From Papaver somniferum (Eukaryota; Streptophyta; Magnoliopsida; Ranunculales; Papaveraceae), in contig NC_039359.1 of NCBI RefSeq assembly GCF_003573695.1, positions 141,319,112 to 141,383,111 on the forward strand: a stretch of 64,000 nt of DNA, written 5' to 3'. The notes below the pieces were generated by a model, which was not told the DNA's origin, searched no databases, and saw only the letters and a list, made by a program, of their open reading frames with translations. Below are positions 1 to 13,100 of this stretch, one piece after another. How positions within the stretch are numbered: the stretch's first letter is position 1; each line of letters opens with the position of its first letter. A program made the translations under genes and the position numbers.

Positions 1-2246
1 GGTTGCTTAGAAATATTGAAAATATTAAGCTCAATAGTCATATTACCAAAAGACAGGTTCATGATACCATTTCGACAGTTGATGATCGCATTGGATGTAA
101 CTAAGAATGGGAGACCTAAAATCACAGGTATCTGGTTTTCTGTGTCTGGGACAGTTTGAGTATCTAGGATAACAAATCCACTGGATATATAAACTTGTCG
201 ACCTCAATTATAACATCCTCTATGACTCCATGAGGAATTTTCGCAGACCTATCAGCTAACTGGAGTGTTATCTTGGTAGGTTTCATTTCACCTAGACCTA
301 GATCGAGGTACACATGGTATGGAAGTAAGTTCACCCTATCTCCTAAGTCAAGTAAAGCTTTTTCTACCCGGTAATTACCTATCGTGCAAGAAATGGTAGG
401 GGAACCTGGGTCTTTGTATTTAGGAGTAGTGGTATTCTGGATAATCAAACTTACATGAGTAGATAAAAAGGCTTTTTTAGGGACATTTAGCTTTCTCTTT
501 CTTGTACACATATCCTTAAGGAATTTAGCGTAAGCAGGAAGTTGTCTAATTGCATATAATAGAGGAAGGTTTATGGCGACTTGCTTAAAAACCTCCAATA
601 TGCCATTAAAATGGGATTCCTTTTTGGTTGGTACTAGTAGCTGTGGGAATGGGGCTCTAGGCACATGACCAGACCTCTCAGGAATCGAATTGGCATCATT
701 AGGAACTTTATCAGTCTCCTCAGCTACTGGTGGTCCTGAGGGGTGAACTACAATATGTTCACTATCAGGCATGGTTACCTGATTGTCTACTACTCTACCA
801 CTCCTAAGGGTTCTAATTGCATTCGTTCCTTTGGTATTTGGATTAGGCTGACCAGGTAACCTTCCATTCTCTCTTTCACTTATAGTCTTAGCTATTTAAC
901 CTATTTGATGTTCTAACTTAGATAGAGTCTGAGCATTATTTTGTAAACTCTTCCTGGTTTCTTGTTGAAAGCTAGAGTGATTGTTTGATAACATTTCATG
1001 GTTCTTTGCTAGCATAATAAGAGTTTCCTCTAAGCTAGATATTTTATTCTCAGAAGGGTTTTTAGATTGGGATGAACCTGAAAGATTCTTAGTATAACCA
1101 AAACCTGGGGGTGCCTGAGAATTACTAATCTGACCTTGATTCTGACCCTGGGACTATGAAAAATTAGGATGCTTTTTCCAACGGGGGTTATAGGTCTATG
1201 AATATGGGTCAAATTTTGGACGGTTTTCAAATCTAGAGTTGTTATAAAGAGCATGGGCTTGCTCTTCACTAATCTGTCCTTCCCAAAATGAATTATTGGG
1301 CTCTATTCCACAACTAGAGACTTGAGAGGTTCTAAACCTATCATCAGTTTCAACAAAAGACTTATGTTTAGACTGACTTAATTCTAAAGCTTCTAACCGT
1401 ATAAATAAGGTAACAAACTTAGCATCTGACTCAAAGCTTGAGTCTACCATGTTGGTGCTATTTCTATTTACCAAAAGTATTTTAGGGGGCTCAACACATG
1501 ATTCTCACTATTGGGATTTTTCAGCTACTTCTTCTAAAAAGGAATATGCTTGATCAACAGTTTTATTTAAGAACCCTCCAGCACATAATGACTCAACTAA
1601 GGATTTGGTTGAGTAGTTTAACCCGTCAAAAAGAATTTGCACTAATTTTATTTTTTCAAACCCATGATGGGGACACCAAGAGATCATTGAATCTTTCTAA
1701 AAACCTATAAAGAGACTCTCCTTCTTGTTGCATGCTGGTGCTAATTTTCTGCCTAATAGACGAGGTTTTATGTTTTGGGTAAAACTTCTGGAAGAACAAA
1801 GAAGTGAGTTCATCCCATGTTGTTATGGAATCAAATGGTAAATTATTTAGCCAAGATTTAGCTTTATCTCTTAAGGAAAGATGAAACAATCTAAGTTTTA
1901 AAATTTCATCACTAAGGTCTTTAATCTTAACTGTTCCACAAATTTCCTCAAAGTCCCTTACATGAAAGTATGGGTTCTCATCATCTTTCCCTAAGAATAC
2001 AGGGATAATCTGAATAGTACTAGGTTTCAACTCATAATTAGCCGAAGAGGCTGGTAATCTTATGCACGATGGTCGGGTGGACCTAGTTGGGTACATGTAA
2101 TCTCTTACAATTGTCATTGCTTGAACTATCGGAGTACTAGGGATCCTTTCCTCACTAAAATCAGGACGTTCAAATATAAGACTCTCTAGATTAAGGTAAT
2201 CAAGACTCTTGTTTCCTAAAATATCACTTCTAGGTTTTTCACGCAT
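1..2246 (-). pseudogene. Athila-like Ty3/Gypsy gag-protease remnant
   Basis: Gag and protease region of an LTR retrotransposon, reading right to left and leaving the window at position 1. The gag core (about 2246-1660) has the plant Retrotrans_gag signature: LRLFHLSLRDKAKSWLNNLP, then W-D-E-L and FFQKFYP. The reading frame is lost near 1660. Gag C-terminal sequence continues at 1474-1196 and on to about 780, with an in-frame TAG near 1155 and TAA near 898. The protease (772-164) keeps the aspartate in DLGDRVNLLP, where the family usually has D-L/S-G-A-S-V-N-L-L-P, followed by TLQLADRS and GVIEDV. A one-base shift near 175 throws off the frame, and recognisable protease sequence continues in another frame to position 1. 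Length, order and motifs fit the Athila lineage. At least two frameshifts and two stops make it dead. RT and integrase would lie left of the window. Confidence 0.85.
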
Positions 2247-2756
2247 AAACCGTCATAAGAGCGTCTCTCTTACGTTCTGGCATACAAAAGTTCAGCAAAA
2301 ATCTGTGCACATGCAAATGCTGGACTAACTAATTTAGGTAAGCTTGGGTTACTTACAACGAAATATACCCAAAGGTACGAGGCTGAGGTTTGTGGACTTT
2401 CAGCTGGTAACTCCCAAAATGCCCAAGGCACGGGTTCAACTTACTAATTCACGAGTTTTCCTAAACTCGGTAGTCTGACGAAGATGCAATTGGTGTGTGC
2501 AGTGTTTTTTTTTAATAAATGATATACTAAAAATAAACACAACAAATAAAAGAAAATTACAAGTCCAAAAAAGAATAAAAACTACCAAAAATAAAAGTCC
2601 TTAAAAATAAAATCTTCGGCTTTCTCATTTTATGGCAAGTTCAACTTTTCACCTTTCGTTTCAAGCAAAACCTGCGCAGCAAAAGAAAAAATACCCAAAG
2701 TAAAATCAAAGAAAATAAAAATAAAAATCTAAAACCTAAACCTAAAGACAAGTTCG
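2247..2756 (-). other. Untranslated leader between PBS and gag of the Athila-like element
   Basis: No coding signal. By position it is the 5' leader of the minus-strand retrotransposon, between the primer-binding site (2757-2769) and the gag start (2246). It is A-rich on the plus strand around 2510-2740. Confidence 0.6.
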
Positions 2757-2769
2757 CGTCGCGGCGCCA
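2757..2769 (-). promoter_or_regulatory. Retrotransposon primer-binding site
   Basis: On the minus strand this reads TGGCGCCGCGACG. The first eight bases, TGGCGCCG, match the PBS used by many plant Gypsy elements (3' end of a tRNA-Asp-type primer). It sits five bases inside the LTR edge at 2775, which fixes the LTR end and the element's minus orientation. Confidence 0.65.
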
Positions 2770-4154
2770 AAAATTGATGGAAATTTTTATAGTTGTAGAA
2801 AAAGGTTCGTTTAAGACTTGTGAAAGTTCGATTCTAGATTTAAATTATAGAACTAAAACAGAAAATTGAATTGTTTTCAAGATTGTAGAGATACTGAGAC
2901 TTAGGATTCCACTATTTTCCAGTTTTCATGTGATTCAATCAATCATAATCATGCAACTCATACATTCAGGTGATTCTAATATATTGCAATAATTAGATTT
3001 TTAGAAATAACAATTGTTTATCAAAAGCATAGTACATCAAAACCCTAGGAAAGTATGATTTATCAAAAGAAATCACAATTGTTTAACCAAAATCACTAAA
3101 TCAATTTTTTCATCAAGGAAATTAATCATAAAAAGAATTGTAATAATTAATTAAATAAAAATTACCACACAAATACTGGAAAAATAGCTTCCTCCGTCGC
3201 CTCAACAAAGGGGTTTAGCTCCTCATGTTCTAAATATGCTCAAAAGTTGATTTCATTGATCAAAAGGTGTTCACAAAGAAGAAAAGGTATAAAGCAGTGT
3301 GTTCGTAACTATTATAACTGTACAAGGAAACACTAACTGAGGTGTTGCGAACTCGAGATAAATGTGACAAAAATTGTTACAAAAGTATTAGATTTGAAAG
3401 CTAAGGTAACGGTTTCTGCGACTGTTCTGTAATGCTGTTTCGTACCTTCTTCTTCCTCGTTATGCATCTTCTATGAACTATTTTCTTTCTCCTCTGTTTT
3501 GTTCCTAAGATTCCCCCAAAGTCTACATAACATCTCTTATGATTCTACACTCCTATTTATATAGCAGAAGCAACCCTAAACCTCCTTCAAATCTTCCATA
3601 AATAATATTTTCTTTGCTGTCAAGTCCGAGAGTTTTTCTTCTCTTTTCTTGCACGCAACTTCCCTATTTAATCGAAATACTCTATAGATATAATAGAAGC
3701 AAATATTCTGAGAATATTCTTCCTTTAATTCCACGAAACTCCCAAATACAGCGTCCATGTTTAATCACAGAATCCCGAGACATAACTTACTTCCTGTTTG
3801 ATCGAGAATGGATGATCCAGCCCAATTTGATTAAAAACAATTACCATATCATCCCTGTTTAGGTTAAATCAATCCCTTTTTAGACTAAAAACAAATCTTC
3901 GGTGATTGAATTTCCTCAGAACATCTCAAATATCCAAACAAACCCGAGAAGAGTTATCATTCCTTGTTGGGGAAATTAGGCTCAGGCCCAACCCATGGAT
4001 AACCCATAATATGAGGCCCTTAATTAAAAAAAGTTTAAATCTAGGCCCCGAGTTTTTAAAAGACCTTGATACCCTTATGCATATTGTCAAGCCCATAATT
4101 AAATAAAATTTAAATCTAGGCCCAAAATTATTAAATCTAGGCCCGAAATTATTA

Positions 4155-6870
4155 AAATACAGTGCGAAGGTGTAAACAGAAGTTACACATGCATATGGCA
4201 TGTGTAACCAGAAGTTACACATCCTTATGATATGTGTAATGCAAAGTTACACTTGTATATATATGCAAATAAATAGACATCAAAAAAAAACACAAAAAAA
4301 AAAGTTATTACTTTAATATTCATTTACAATAATTTCTTAGCATGTGTAACTAGAAGTTACACACGCATCTGTTTAGTGTAATTGAGAGTTACATATGTGT
4401 CTATCTAGTGTAACTGAGAGTTACACATGCATCTGACTTGTGTATTCAGCGTCAACTCCAGTTCCAGCGAGACCATTACCACGTTTAAGCAATTAGCTTT
4501 TATGAAGTTATCTAAAACCTGAAATATAACAACAAGCAATCAGTATTTATACGATTAAAATGAACAGTACATAAAACAATGTATATTTCAGTTTCACAAG
4601 CATCTGACTAGTGTAGCTAGCGGTTACACATGCATCTGAATTGTGTAACTGAGAGTTACACATGCATATAACATGTGTAACTAGGAGATACACATTCATC
4701 TGGCTAGTGTAGCTAGCAGTTACACATGCATATGACTAGTGTAACTAAGAGTTACACATACATATTGATATGTGTACCCAAAATCAGTATGTGTAAGTAA
4801 AAGTTACACATCTAATTAACATGTGTAACTTGCAGATACACATGCATCTGAATTATGTAACTAGGAGTTACACATGCATCTGACTTAGATATGTCAACAT
4901 AAAATCAGCAAATCCATCTCTAAATGAATAACACTAGCAAAAACGAGAGGTGACTATCAAGCAATTACCAGTCATAAAATAATACAGTTAACCTTGCAAG
5001 TGAATGAGAAGCTCTTAATTAAGATATCATTGCTTCAGCAGAAAGACGTTGTTAGCACTGTATTAACAGAAAGACGTTTTACAGCGCTAGTCTAGATGTA
5101 CCTAAGCCATTTTCATATTATCGATGACGAAGGACATTTTAAGCAACAGAAAGTAAAGCTTCAGACAGTAATTATACTGGCAGAATAATACAAACACCTG
5201 GGAACCTTGTGCTAGCACATTAATATCGCAAAAAATGATCACACAACTGATTCAGCAGGGTATAGATATGAACCCAGGAAAACAAAATGCATGTGTAATC
5301 AGTAGTTACACATGTAAACAATAGTTACACATGCATATTAGCATAAGTTACACATACAATCATCATGTGTAACTAGAAATTACACATCTAATTATTATGT
5401 GTAACTATAAGTATAACCTGCATCTAATTAGTCTAATCTGCATCCACTACTACTCCCTACTACTAGGACTTGATGTTCTTTTCTCAATTTCATAAATATA
5501 ACCACTATAACATATCCCATCAAATTAGCATGTGTAACTATAAGTTACATATGCATATCCCATCAAATTAGCATGTGTAACTATAAGTTACACATCTAAT
5601 TTGCATGTGTAACTAGTAGATACACATTTATTTGGCTTGTGTACCTAGAAGTTACATATTTAATTAGCATGTGTAACTACTAGTTACACATCCATAGTCT
5701 GCCAATGCTAGTTAAACGTGCAAATTGTCATGCATATGGCTTGTGTGATGTGCAGTTAAACAGATGTATGAGTTAAGTGAAACCATTCCAGACCTATATC
5801 CATATACTACCTTTCAAGAAAAAGAAGTAGCTAGTCGTAAGTAATCAAGAAGGTTTATTTCAAGAAGACTGACTGGTATTCCAGTATCAGACCAGAACAT
5901 AAAAAAATATGAATGCATGACATAAGATATACAAATCTTAAGTTTTACACATATAATTACCACATGTAACCAGCAGTTACACATTCAATTGGCATGCGTA
6001 ACTCGCAGTTATACATCCAATTGGCATGTGTAACTAGCAGTTACACGATTTCCGAATTTTGACATTTTTGCAGCCTAGTTAGATAGAACTAGCTAACAGG
6101 AGAAATCACAAAACATAAGAATGTTCATAACATGAACCTAACCCTAACTTTATTGAACCTGTGTTTACCATGTCAGTCGCCGTGTCGATGCACAAACATG
6201 TATACCCTTCTATATAGTAAAATATTTGACCATAATTGTTATAACAGTGCTCATTCTGTATAGTAAGTAAAATCCAAGATTTGATTCAACAATCTAAGAA
6301 ACATGGAAACATCATTATATGAAAGAAGGAAAAGCATGAGCAGAAGAAAGATAACTATACAAGTAAAATCCCATATTTTCACCAATCAAAAATTGATTAT
6401 TTGTATAAAAAAGGTCTGCAATCATGAAATAACAAGCAGTGAAGAACTGATAAAAAGAATTAAGGTTCAATACCTTAACAGATCAAGTAAGATCCACCAC
6501 CATCACTATTGTAAGAGGGGAATGAAGTAGCTGAGCTAGAAATACAAGCTGAAATAATCATTCAAGAATAAAAAGTAAGTTCAGATTTTGGTCAACAAGC
6601 AAAAGTTAACAAATTTGAAATCAAGATAACGAAATCAAGATAAAACTGCTCTAAAAAACTACATCAAAATCAGTATGTGTAAGTAAAAGTTACACATCTA
6701 ATTAGCATGTGTAACTACAAATTACACACCTATTCAGGTTGTGTAACTACAAATTACACACCTATTCAGGTTGTGTAACTAGAAGTTACACATCTAATTA
6801 GCATGTGTAACTAAAAATTACATATCTATTTAACTTGTGTAACTAGAAGTTACACATCTAGAAGTTACAT
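4155..6870. repeat. Array of about 30 short palindromes, GTGTAAC-n5-GTTACAC type
   Basis: Clusters at about 4155-4260, 4340-4440, 4605-4880, 5285-5405, 5530-5690, 5950-6045 and 6675-6870 repeat a palindrome such as TGTGTAACTAGAAGTTACAC, joined by linkers like ATGCATCTGACTA or ATCTAATTAGC. Within runs the spacing is close to 32 bp: successive copies begin near 4610, 4642, 4674, 4706 and 4738. About 31 copies were counted by eye, some with one or two changes. Each copy could form a small hairpin. No protein coding. Confidence 0.85.
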
Positions 6871-8623
6871 ACCCACTCCATGATCATAGATCAACGTATT
6901 ATGTTGTTTGTGCAGTTGCTCCATCAAACTTACCAATCGGTGTCTTCATATCACTTTCTTCTTTATTTCAGACCTCTCTCCTAAATCTTTCAATGAAACA
7001 AAAACATTTCTTAAATAACATTACACATCTTTTCACAATTGCTTAAATAACATTTCTAAGCCCGCGTCTGACAAGCATTGTTCAACAGTTGCTAAAGTTC
7101 AGCAGTTCTTAGGAATATGAATCACAGATATAAACATATTATACGCAAATCAACGATGCACGAAGTAGTTTCTTCTAGCAACTAAAGCAATGATGATTTT
7201 CACATATATTTATATCAAATTGAAAGCATTACAAGTCCACGTCCAGTATTAACTAAACATAGGAGATAAAAAATTTGTATTCTCCACTACTATTAGCTCA
7301 TAGACAGTTGAAGGGTTAGGAAAAACTGTACATAATAAAACTGAGTGCACCACCGAGACCAGAATAACATGTCATGTGATTAGGTACTGCTAGTCCTCCT
7401 ACCTACAAACATCAATTGAAACAAAAATAAATATTACTCTCAATCAAATACTAATTAAACCACTTTGACAGATCTTAAATACAAATTGAGTTCATATGAA
7501 AACACATACTCCTAAATCCAGCTATACATACCTGATTTATAAAATTGAATCCACATACTCCTAAATTATTCTTCAACCTAACTGAAAATCACCTAATCAA
7601 AATGAACAAAACAAAAATTAAATTATCAAAAACAGATCAAGATTGGTTCCCATAGGAAATTAGATTGTGATAAAACTAAATCAAAATTGAAATCGAGAAT
7701 GAAACTAAAATCGAAACGAGAATAATTACTAACAACAACAACAACTAAAAAACAAATCGTACCTTGATTCTGTTGCTATTCTTCCGAAACAGTGATGATT
7801 CTTCTTGATCTCAGAAATCAAAAGAAACAACAACAACTTCAAATTAGAAAACCTAACATGGAGTAGCTTTGAAACAACAAACTAGAATCAATTGAGAATT
7901 CGTAGATTGATGATCAGTTGTTAAATAAATTTGAACCAAATCATTCAGATCTGTAAATCCATTGAACAAAAATCGATTAAATCAATTCCTGAGATATCTT
8001 CGAATCAACTGAAAAATCCATATTTAATCGACGTAGATCAAATCTATTTATTTCAATCGATTAGTTCATTGAGCTATTCAATCAAAATCATCAACGGAGA
8101 TCCATAAGAATCGTCATATGAAATCGATGAAGCTAAAATCGTTTTCTTCTTCTCCGTTAAACTACGACGTTGACGATCTGAAACTGAAAACCTTAATACT
8201 CTTCGGAGCAAAAACCAGAGAGAGAAAGTGATGTTGATGTAGAATTTTTGTTTGGATAATCAGGATATTTGCTTGCAAAATCTTAGATCTAAGTTTCGAA
8301 ATCATTTTTTCATTGAGAATTTCGATTAGGAATTGTTTCTCGGACTGGTTCTTCATCCGAGAGAGAGCGCTAAAGAAAATTAGAGAGAGAAACTGAAAAA
8401 GAAAAAGAAACCAAAAATGAAATCTATGCCTAGTTTATAACTATATATACTAAAGGGCTGTTTTGGTATTATGAAGTAAATTTTTTATTTACAGGCCCTG
8501 AATTCTAAAGTTATGGGCCTAGAAATATCAAAATGTGAAATAATGGAGTTGATAGAGAAGGATCCATTTTGTGGGGATTCTCTATATTCAACCCATATAG
8601 TAGGGGGTTATAGTATTTTTCAG
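6871..8623. other. AT-rich noncoding right half of the Mutator-like element
   Basis: No convincing gene. Short open frames here (for example around 8162-8356) are low-complexity and lack recognisable domains. The stretch 7800-8400 is rich in GAAATCGAT-type words, and the last 150 bp carry the AGGCCC/GGGCCT subterminal motif. Confidence 0.5.
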
Positions 8624-9117
8624 TTCCTTGTTTCACGTCAATCCGGGTTCTAGTCAATTTGGGTCCAACTTCACGACCATACTAAGCCTGTTTAGGCCTA
8701 AGAAGTAAACCCAATCAATTTCATCCCTTTAGTCTTCATGGAATTCGATCAAAATCCCAGCCCTAATTCTGCCGGTGAAGAACACACTTTCCCGCCAAAA
8801 TCAGAAATTCAAAATGTTGAAGGTGACCTCCCCTTATCTGCCTGCAGAGTCCCTTTAGCAACTGGGTGGAAATAGTAACTTCTGGGGTGTGCGAAGTAAA
8901 ATTTCTGCGTTCCTTTAGTAATTTCTCCTCGAGGTCCAAATGCCGCTTTTCGAGCAATTTTCATCACAAAAGCTTATTCTTCCGAAAACATCTACAAAGA
9001 CATAAAAACCATAATAAGTACAACAATTGAGCACTAACAAGATATCGAATCGAGATAAATCAGACACAAAAATGTGTCTATCAGTAGGTCAGTACGACAA
9101 CCTATTCAACTAATGTA

Positions 9118-10260
9118 GTAGTACGGTGCTTGGAGCTTAGCTTGTTAGGCTTCCAATTAGTTAAATATGTAATAAATATTAAGAAAAGAAAAATAAAATT
9201 TATAAAAATAAACAATATAATGCGGAAAAAGAAAAACACAAGACACCAGAAATTTTGGTAACGAAGAAATCGCAATAACACAAAAATCCCGGGATCTCAT
9301 CCAAATTTGAACACCACACTGTATTAATCCGCTATAGACACTAGCCTACTATCAGAGTTCGGACTGGAATGTAGTTGAGACCGAATCCACCCTCTAAGTC
9401 AGTTTCTGTCGCGCTCCTTACGTGTATTGAACCTCACAAGGCTCTACACACTTGATTCTATTAGATGAGGTCCTTTACATCCCAAGAGTTGCTTCAGCCG
9501 AAGTGAATATTTTTTATACCAATCTGCCTGTAACAAATAAGATTATTTGGTTTCTGTTTGGATCAAAGATCAAGGTGTGGAAATCTGTTTGCAATAGACA
9601 AAGCTAGCAAACCTCACAAATCCGGATCTTACGACTTTCGAAGAGAAACCTAGATTCTTAACCACCTATCATGAACAATCTTCAAAACATCAACTAAGAT
9701 TAGTTTTCAGATATCCATCTTGAGGAATCACAAAGTCTGAGACGAAGAGAACTTTGTGATTTCTACCTATCTTGCCTAAAAGAGATTACAAGAACCTCGA
9801 TAATAAAAAGCAAGATCAGGATACACGAACTATCAAGGTAAAGATAGTCTGACCTAGCTTCACGAATCCCCAAACCTAAGTCTTATAGTCGTAGACCTAA
9901 TTATGTTTCTCATAGGAAACCCAGATCAATAGAGGACGACTCTAGAATCAACTAGGACACAAATTGTCAGGGATTGATTTTCCCAGTTGAAAGAGCATCT
10001 CTATTTATTCCAAGACCAGGGGTTGCTTAAGATAACTTGAGAATCAAGCAAACTCTATTCTTGAAAAATACAATAGAAAAATATACACTAGGTTTGGTTA
10101 TGAAACCGTGTATAATGACCATTAGGTTTGACAAGTTAGCCAAAGAACCAAAAGAAATTTGGTATTCATTCAAACACTTAAGATTTTAATCATGATGCAC
10201 ACACATAAGTGTTTAAGTGATTAATGAAGTCTTAGAAGTGTTTAAGAGAGTTCTAGTAAT
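9118..10260 (-). repeat. Dispersed noncoding repeat, reverse-orientation copy
   Basis: Read on the minus strand this segment matches in order the second half of the forward copy at 10262-13100: a TATA-like AATAAATAGAG near 10000, a leader, the CCCGGGATTTTT block and the TTCCGCATTATA block. It lacks the first part (GCGTTGGTATGTCAAGTTTG) present in the forward copies. Confidence 0.6.
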
Positions 10261-10261
10261 G

Positions 10262-13100
10262 TTAAACTGTTAGAGCATAGATCGATTGAACCCATCAAGC
10301 GTTGGTATGTCAAGTTTGGTTGTCATATTTTAGTGAATCAAAACTGATTTTAAGAGTCGCTTGATTATGTACTAGAGTCAACTTCGTATAGGTTAGCTTG
10401 AAAGTATTAGGATATGAGACAATACAAGTATTGTGAAGACTCGAAGAAGTGAAGAAGTAAGAAGTTACAACGACAACATCATTCTTCCACTTGAGGTTAG
10501 TGATATTTGAGTTGAACTGTTTCATTCCCTAACGTATCTTTCAAGTCGTGCATATTACAAACAAAACTGCGAAGCATGAACACTCTAGATAGACATAGTA
10601 TTAAGGAAGACAATATGAAGTTTATTGCTTAACCATTAAACTTTGTAGATAAGAAATCGACATAATTGTTTAAATGCTATTGTGATTATGTATGAGTATA
10701 AGGTGAGGATTTCATCCTAGAAAACAATGTTTTACATGTGTTTTAAGGAAGTAAGTTCATAAACTTGTTTATGAATCGAAAAGGAAATCGCCAGGCGTTA
10801 TTGGGATTGTTATTCATTGCATATCTTCTGAACATCCAATATGTGTGATTTAGTATAACCGCTCACGACTTGTTTATGTTCTTGGTAAAACTATTCACAA
10901 AGGCCTGACTTATGTATTGGTATGACTTTTATTAGTGAAACCGATCTTAAGTAATCATCTGAGATGGTACGATCGAGTTTGTGATTTGTTGAACCGAATA
11001 TGGGTAAAGGGGAACCGATCCTATGAAGAGGTGTAACACATCACAAAGGGAAATCTATCATTGTATGAGGTGCAGCAAGTTTGTAGCAGAAAGGGGAACC
11101 GATCCTATGGACATGTGCAACACATATAAGTTAGATACCATATATATGTGGGGAACCGATCCTAGTACCTAGTCAACCGAATTTTGGAAAGCTAGTGTGA
11201 CTATGCACAATACTCACATGGAGGTAGAACCGAAACTTTTTTTGGTAGAACCGTTAAACCCGTGATTTATGATTGAGTGTTCTTGATCAATCACATAGTT
11301 CTTGAAAGTCAGATGAACCAATTATAAACTTGTTTGGAAGTGTGGCAAATCGTTTTCAAGGTTATAAGTATGAAAGAGGACTTACAAAGTAAGGATGTCG
11401 GCATACTTTGAACACGTACAGTAATGTTTATCTTTTATTGTTCAAAGTTATTCCTTAATAGCTACAGGAAGAAAATCCAGGATCGAAATATAAATAAGTT
11501 AAGAATCTTTTAATTAAGGTTGTTGATTTTAGTTTAGGAAAATGAGAATTAGTAATGTGCATTTACTAGTTGAGATTTTCCAAAGGGATTTTCGGTCATT
11601 ATTTTGGACAGAGCATTTCCAGGAGTTATGAAAAACGAATTTGGAATATATTGAATATCTTTGAGAATTTTTTCGGTTTTGGAAATTGCTTGGTGTCCAA
11701 ACTTCCTTGTCTATAAATACTTGAAGTTTGCATTTCTAGCAAACTAATCCTTCGTGACAGCAAACTTCCTCGGTTGTGTTGTTACTGGTGTAGCCGCCTA
11801 TTCGGAGAGGAGAGTAACCTAATTAGGCGAAATCTCTTATGGCCGCTCAGTTTAAAGTCTTCTTTGTGATTGAGAATCTCCATTAGTACCGTTCGTGGGA
11901 AACTAGATAATTGCGGTTTATCTTGTGTTTTCGATTGATTTGATTGACTAACGGTGGTTGAACTTTGGTTTCACCTAGCTTGTTTATGCTTGAGAATCTT
12001 CTCTTCTGATATAAGATTCACTCAAACTAGATAAAAGTTTCGACAGGGATCTTTAGACTGTTGTTAGTGCTAAAGACGATCTTGTGATAATCCATTGTTA
12101 ACATACTCCGTTCTGTGCGTGATTGATCACAAGAGATTCAAGTTGTTGTGTGTAGGTGTTTATTGAAGATCTAAGAAGATTTGAAGAAAAAGAATATATT
12201 GAAGATTTCTGATTTGGGGTTCATAATCTTTGGTGTGCACAAAACTTGTTTCGGTATAAGAGGACACAACTATAATCGATTTATCCTTGTGGTATATTGG
12301 ATTGATTAGTTGTGTAGATCGGCATCAATACAATTCTTTGTTATTAAAAGTATTGATTGCAAAATCTTAACAATTACTTCGGTAGTTGAGAATAAGATAG
12401 ATCTAAGAACCCGACGAAGGAGTTTATTTGAGATAAACAGAAGAACCTTTGTCGAACTCACATCACTTGGTTGAAGAGAGTTGATACCAAACAGATTTGT
12501 TGTCCCTTTACTGTTTGGAATACGAACCAAAGTAATTGTTCCAAGTACGTGACTTATTCATAGGTCGGAGGCGTGGGAATACAGACGGAACTAGGTGAAC
12601 TATAGGTTTAGTTGCTTGGTCTCAACCATACGAAGTTGGTTTAATTTTGTGTAGCTGCTTAATCCTGAGAGTATTCAATTCTGGACAAGGTCCCGGGATT
12701 TTTCTGCATTTGCGGTTTCCTCGTTAACAAAATCTTGTTGTGTCATTTACTTTTATTTTCCGCATTATAATTGTTTTATTATAATTAAATTAAATTACAC
12801 AAACATTAATTTCCTGTTTACTTGATAAGCAATCCTATTATGTTTGGTTAAGTCCGAACCTTTTTATCAAGTAAACATACTTCGTTGTTGTATTGTTTCG
12901 ATCTCGTATCCATAGACGATCACACGAAGTGTGAACCGATTAGTTGCATTGTCTCGACTCAGTCCATAGACAATCACTTTCGGAGAAAGGACTTATAGGT
13001 AGGAATTTTTTTAGCTTGAGGTATATTTGGATACCCTCGCCTTTTCAGTAACCCAAATATGAGATTGGTATTGATTAAAGAATCATTATCCATTACTAAT
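10262..13100 (+). repeat. Dispersed noncoding repeat, forward copy with promoter-like core
   Basis: Begins near GTTAGAGCATAGATCG and includes GCGTTGGTATGTCAAGTTTG, which reappears at 62754 with closely similar downstream sequence for more than 1.2 kb. It contains a short run of GGGGAACCGATCCTA repeats (about 11010-11170), a TATA box at 11712, and a leader-like tail ending in the CCCGGGATTTTT and TTCCGCATTATA blocks. The organisation resembles a promoter plus transcribed leader, but no gene follows. Confidence 0.65.
11712..11719 (+). promoter_or_regulatory. Candidate TATA box of the dispersed repeat
   Basis: TATAAATA, followed by a C/T-rich stretch. A TATA-like AATAAATAGAG sits at the equivalent place in the inverted copy near 10000, which suggests a conserved core promoter. 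Confidence 0.4.

Larger units (their letters stand above)
3969..8623. mobile_element. Non-autonomous Mutator-like element with 9-bp target duplication
   Basis: A 4655-bp insertion inside the Athila-like LTR. The 9-mer TTCCTTGTT occurs at 3960-3968 and again at 8624-8632, directly flanking the insertion; a 9-bp duplication is the mark of Mutator-like transposition. The ends are only weakly inverted (GGGGAAATTAGGC at the left; CTGAAAAATACTATAACC at the right read in reverse). Subterminal blocks with TCTAGGCCC near 4110-4145 and its complement near 8500-8525 add inverted symmetry. No credible coding region is present. The interior is dominated by palindromic repeats, listed separately. It could instead be another large DNA element whose 9-bp repeat is chance, but the position inside an otherwise continuous LTR supports insertion. 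Confidence 0.6.
2775..9083 (-). mobile_element. 5' LTR of the Athila-like element, split by a later insertion
   Basis: On the minus strand the LTR starts TGATAGACACATTTTTGTG at 9083 and ends TTTCCATCA at 2775. This gives TG...CA ends with related terminal sequences (TGATAG/TGATGG) directly next to the primer-binding site. Without the 4.66-kb Mutator-like insertion at 3969-8623 the LTR is about 1.65 kb, a normal size for Athila. The partner LTR lies outside the window, so it cannot be compared. Confidence 0.7.

Noticed and set aside
3576..3862. Overlapping short frames on both strands within the Athila LTR
   Set aside because: LTR sequence with no domain; opposite-strand overlap indicates chance frames.
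4155..6870. CRISPR-like array (regular repeats with spacers)
   Set aside because: Spacing is regular, but linkers are themselves repeated, the context is a plant transposon, and no Cas-type gene exists.
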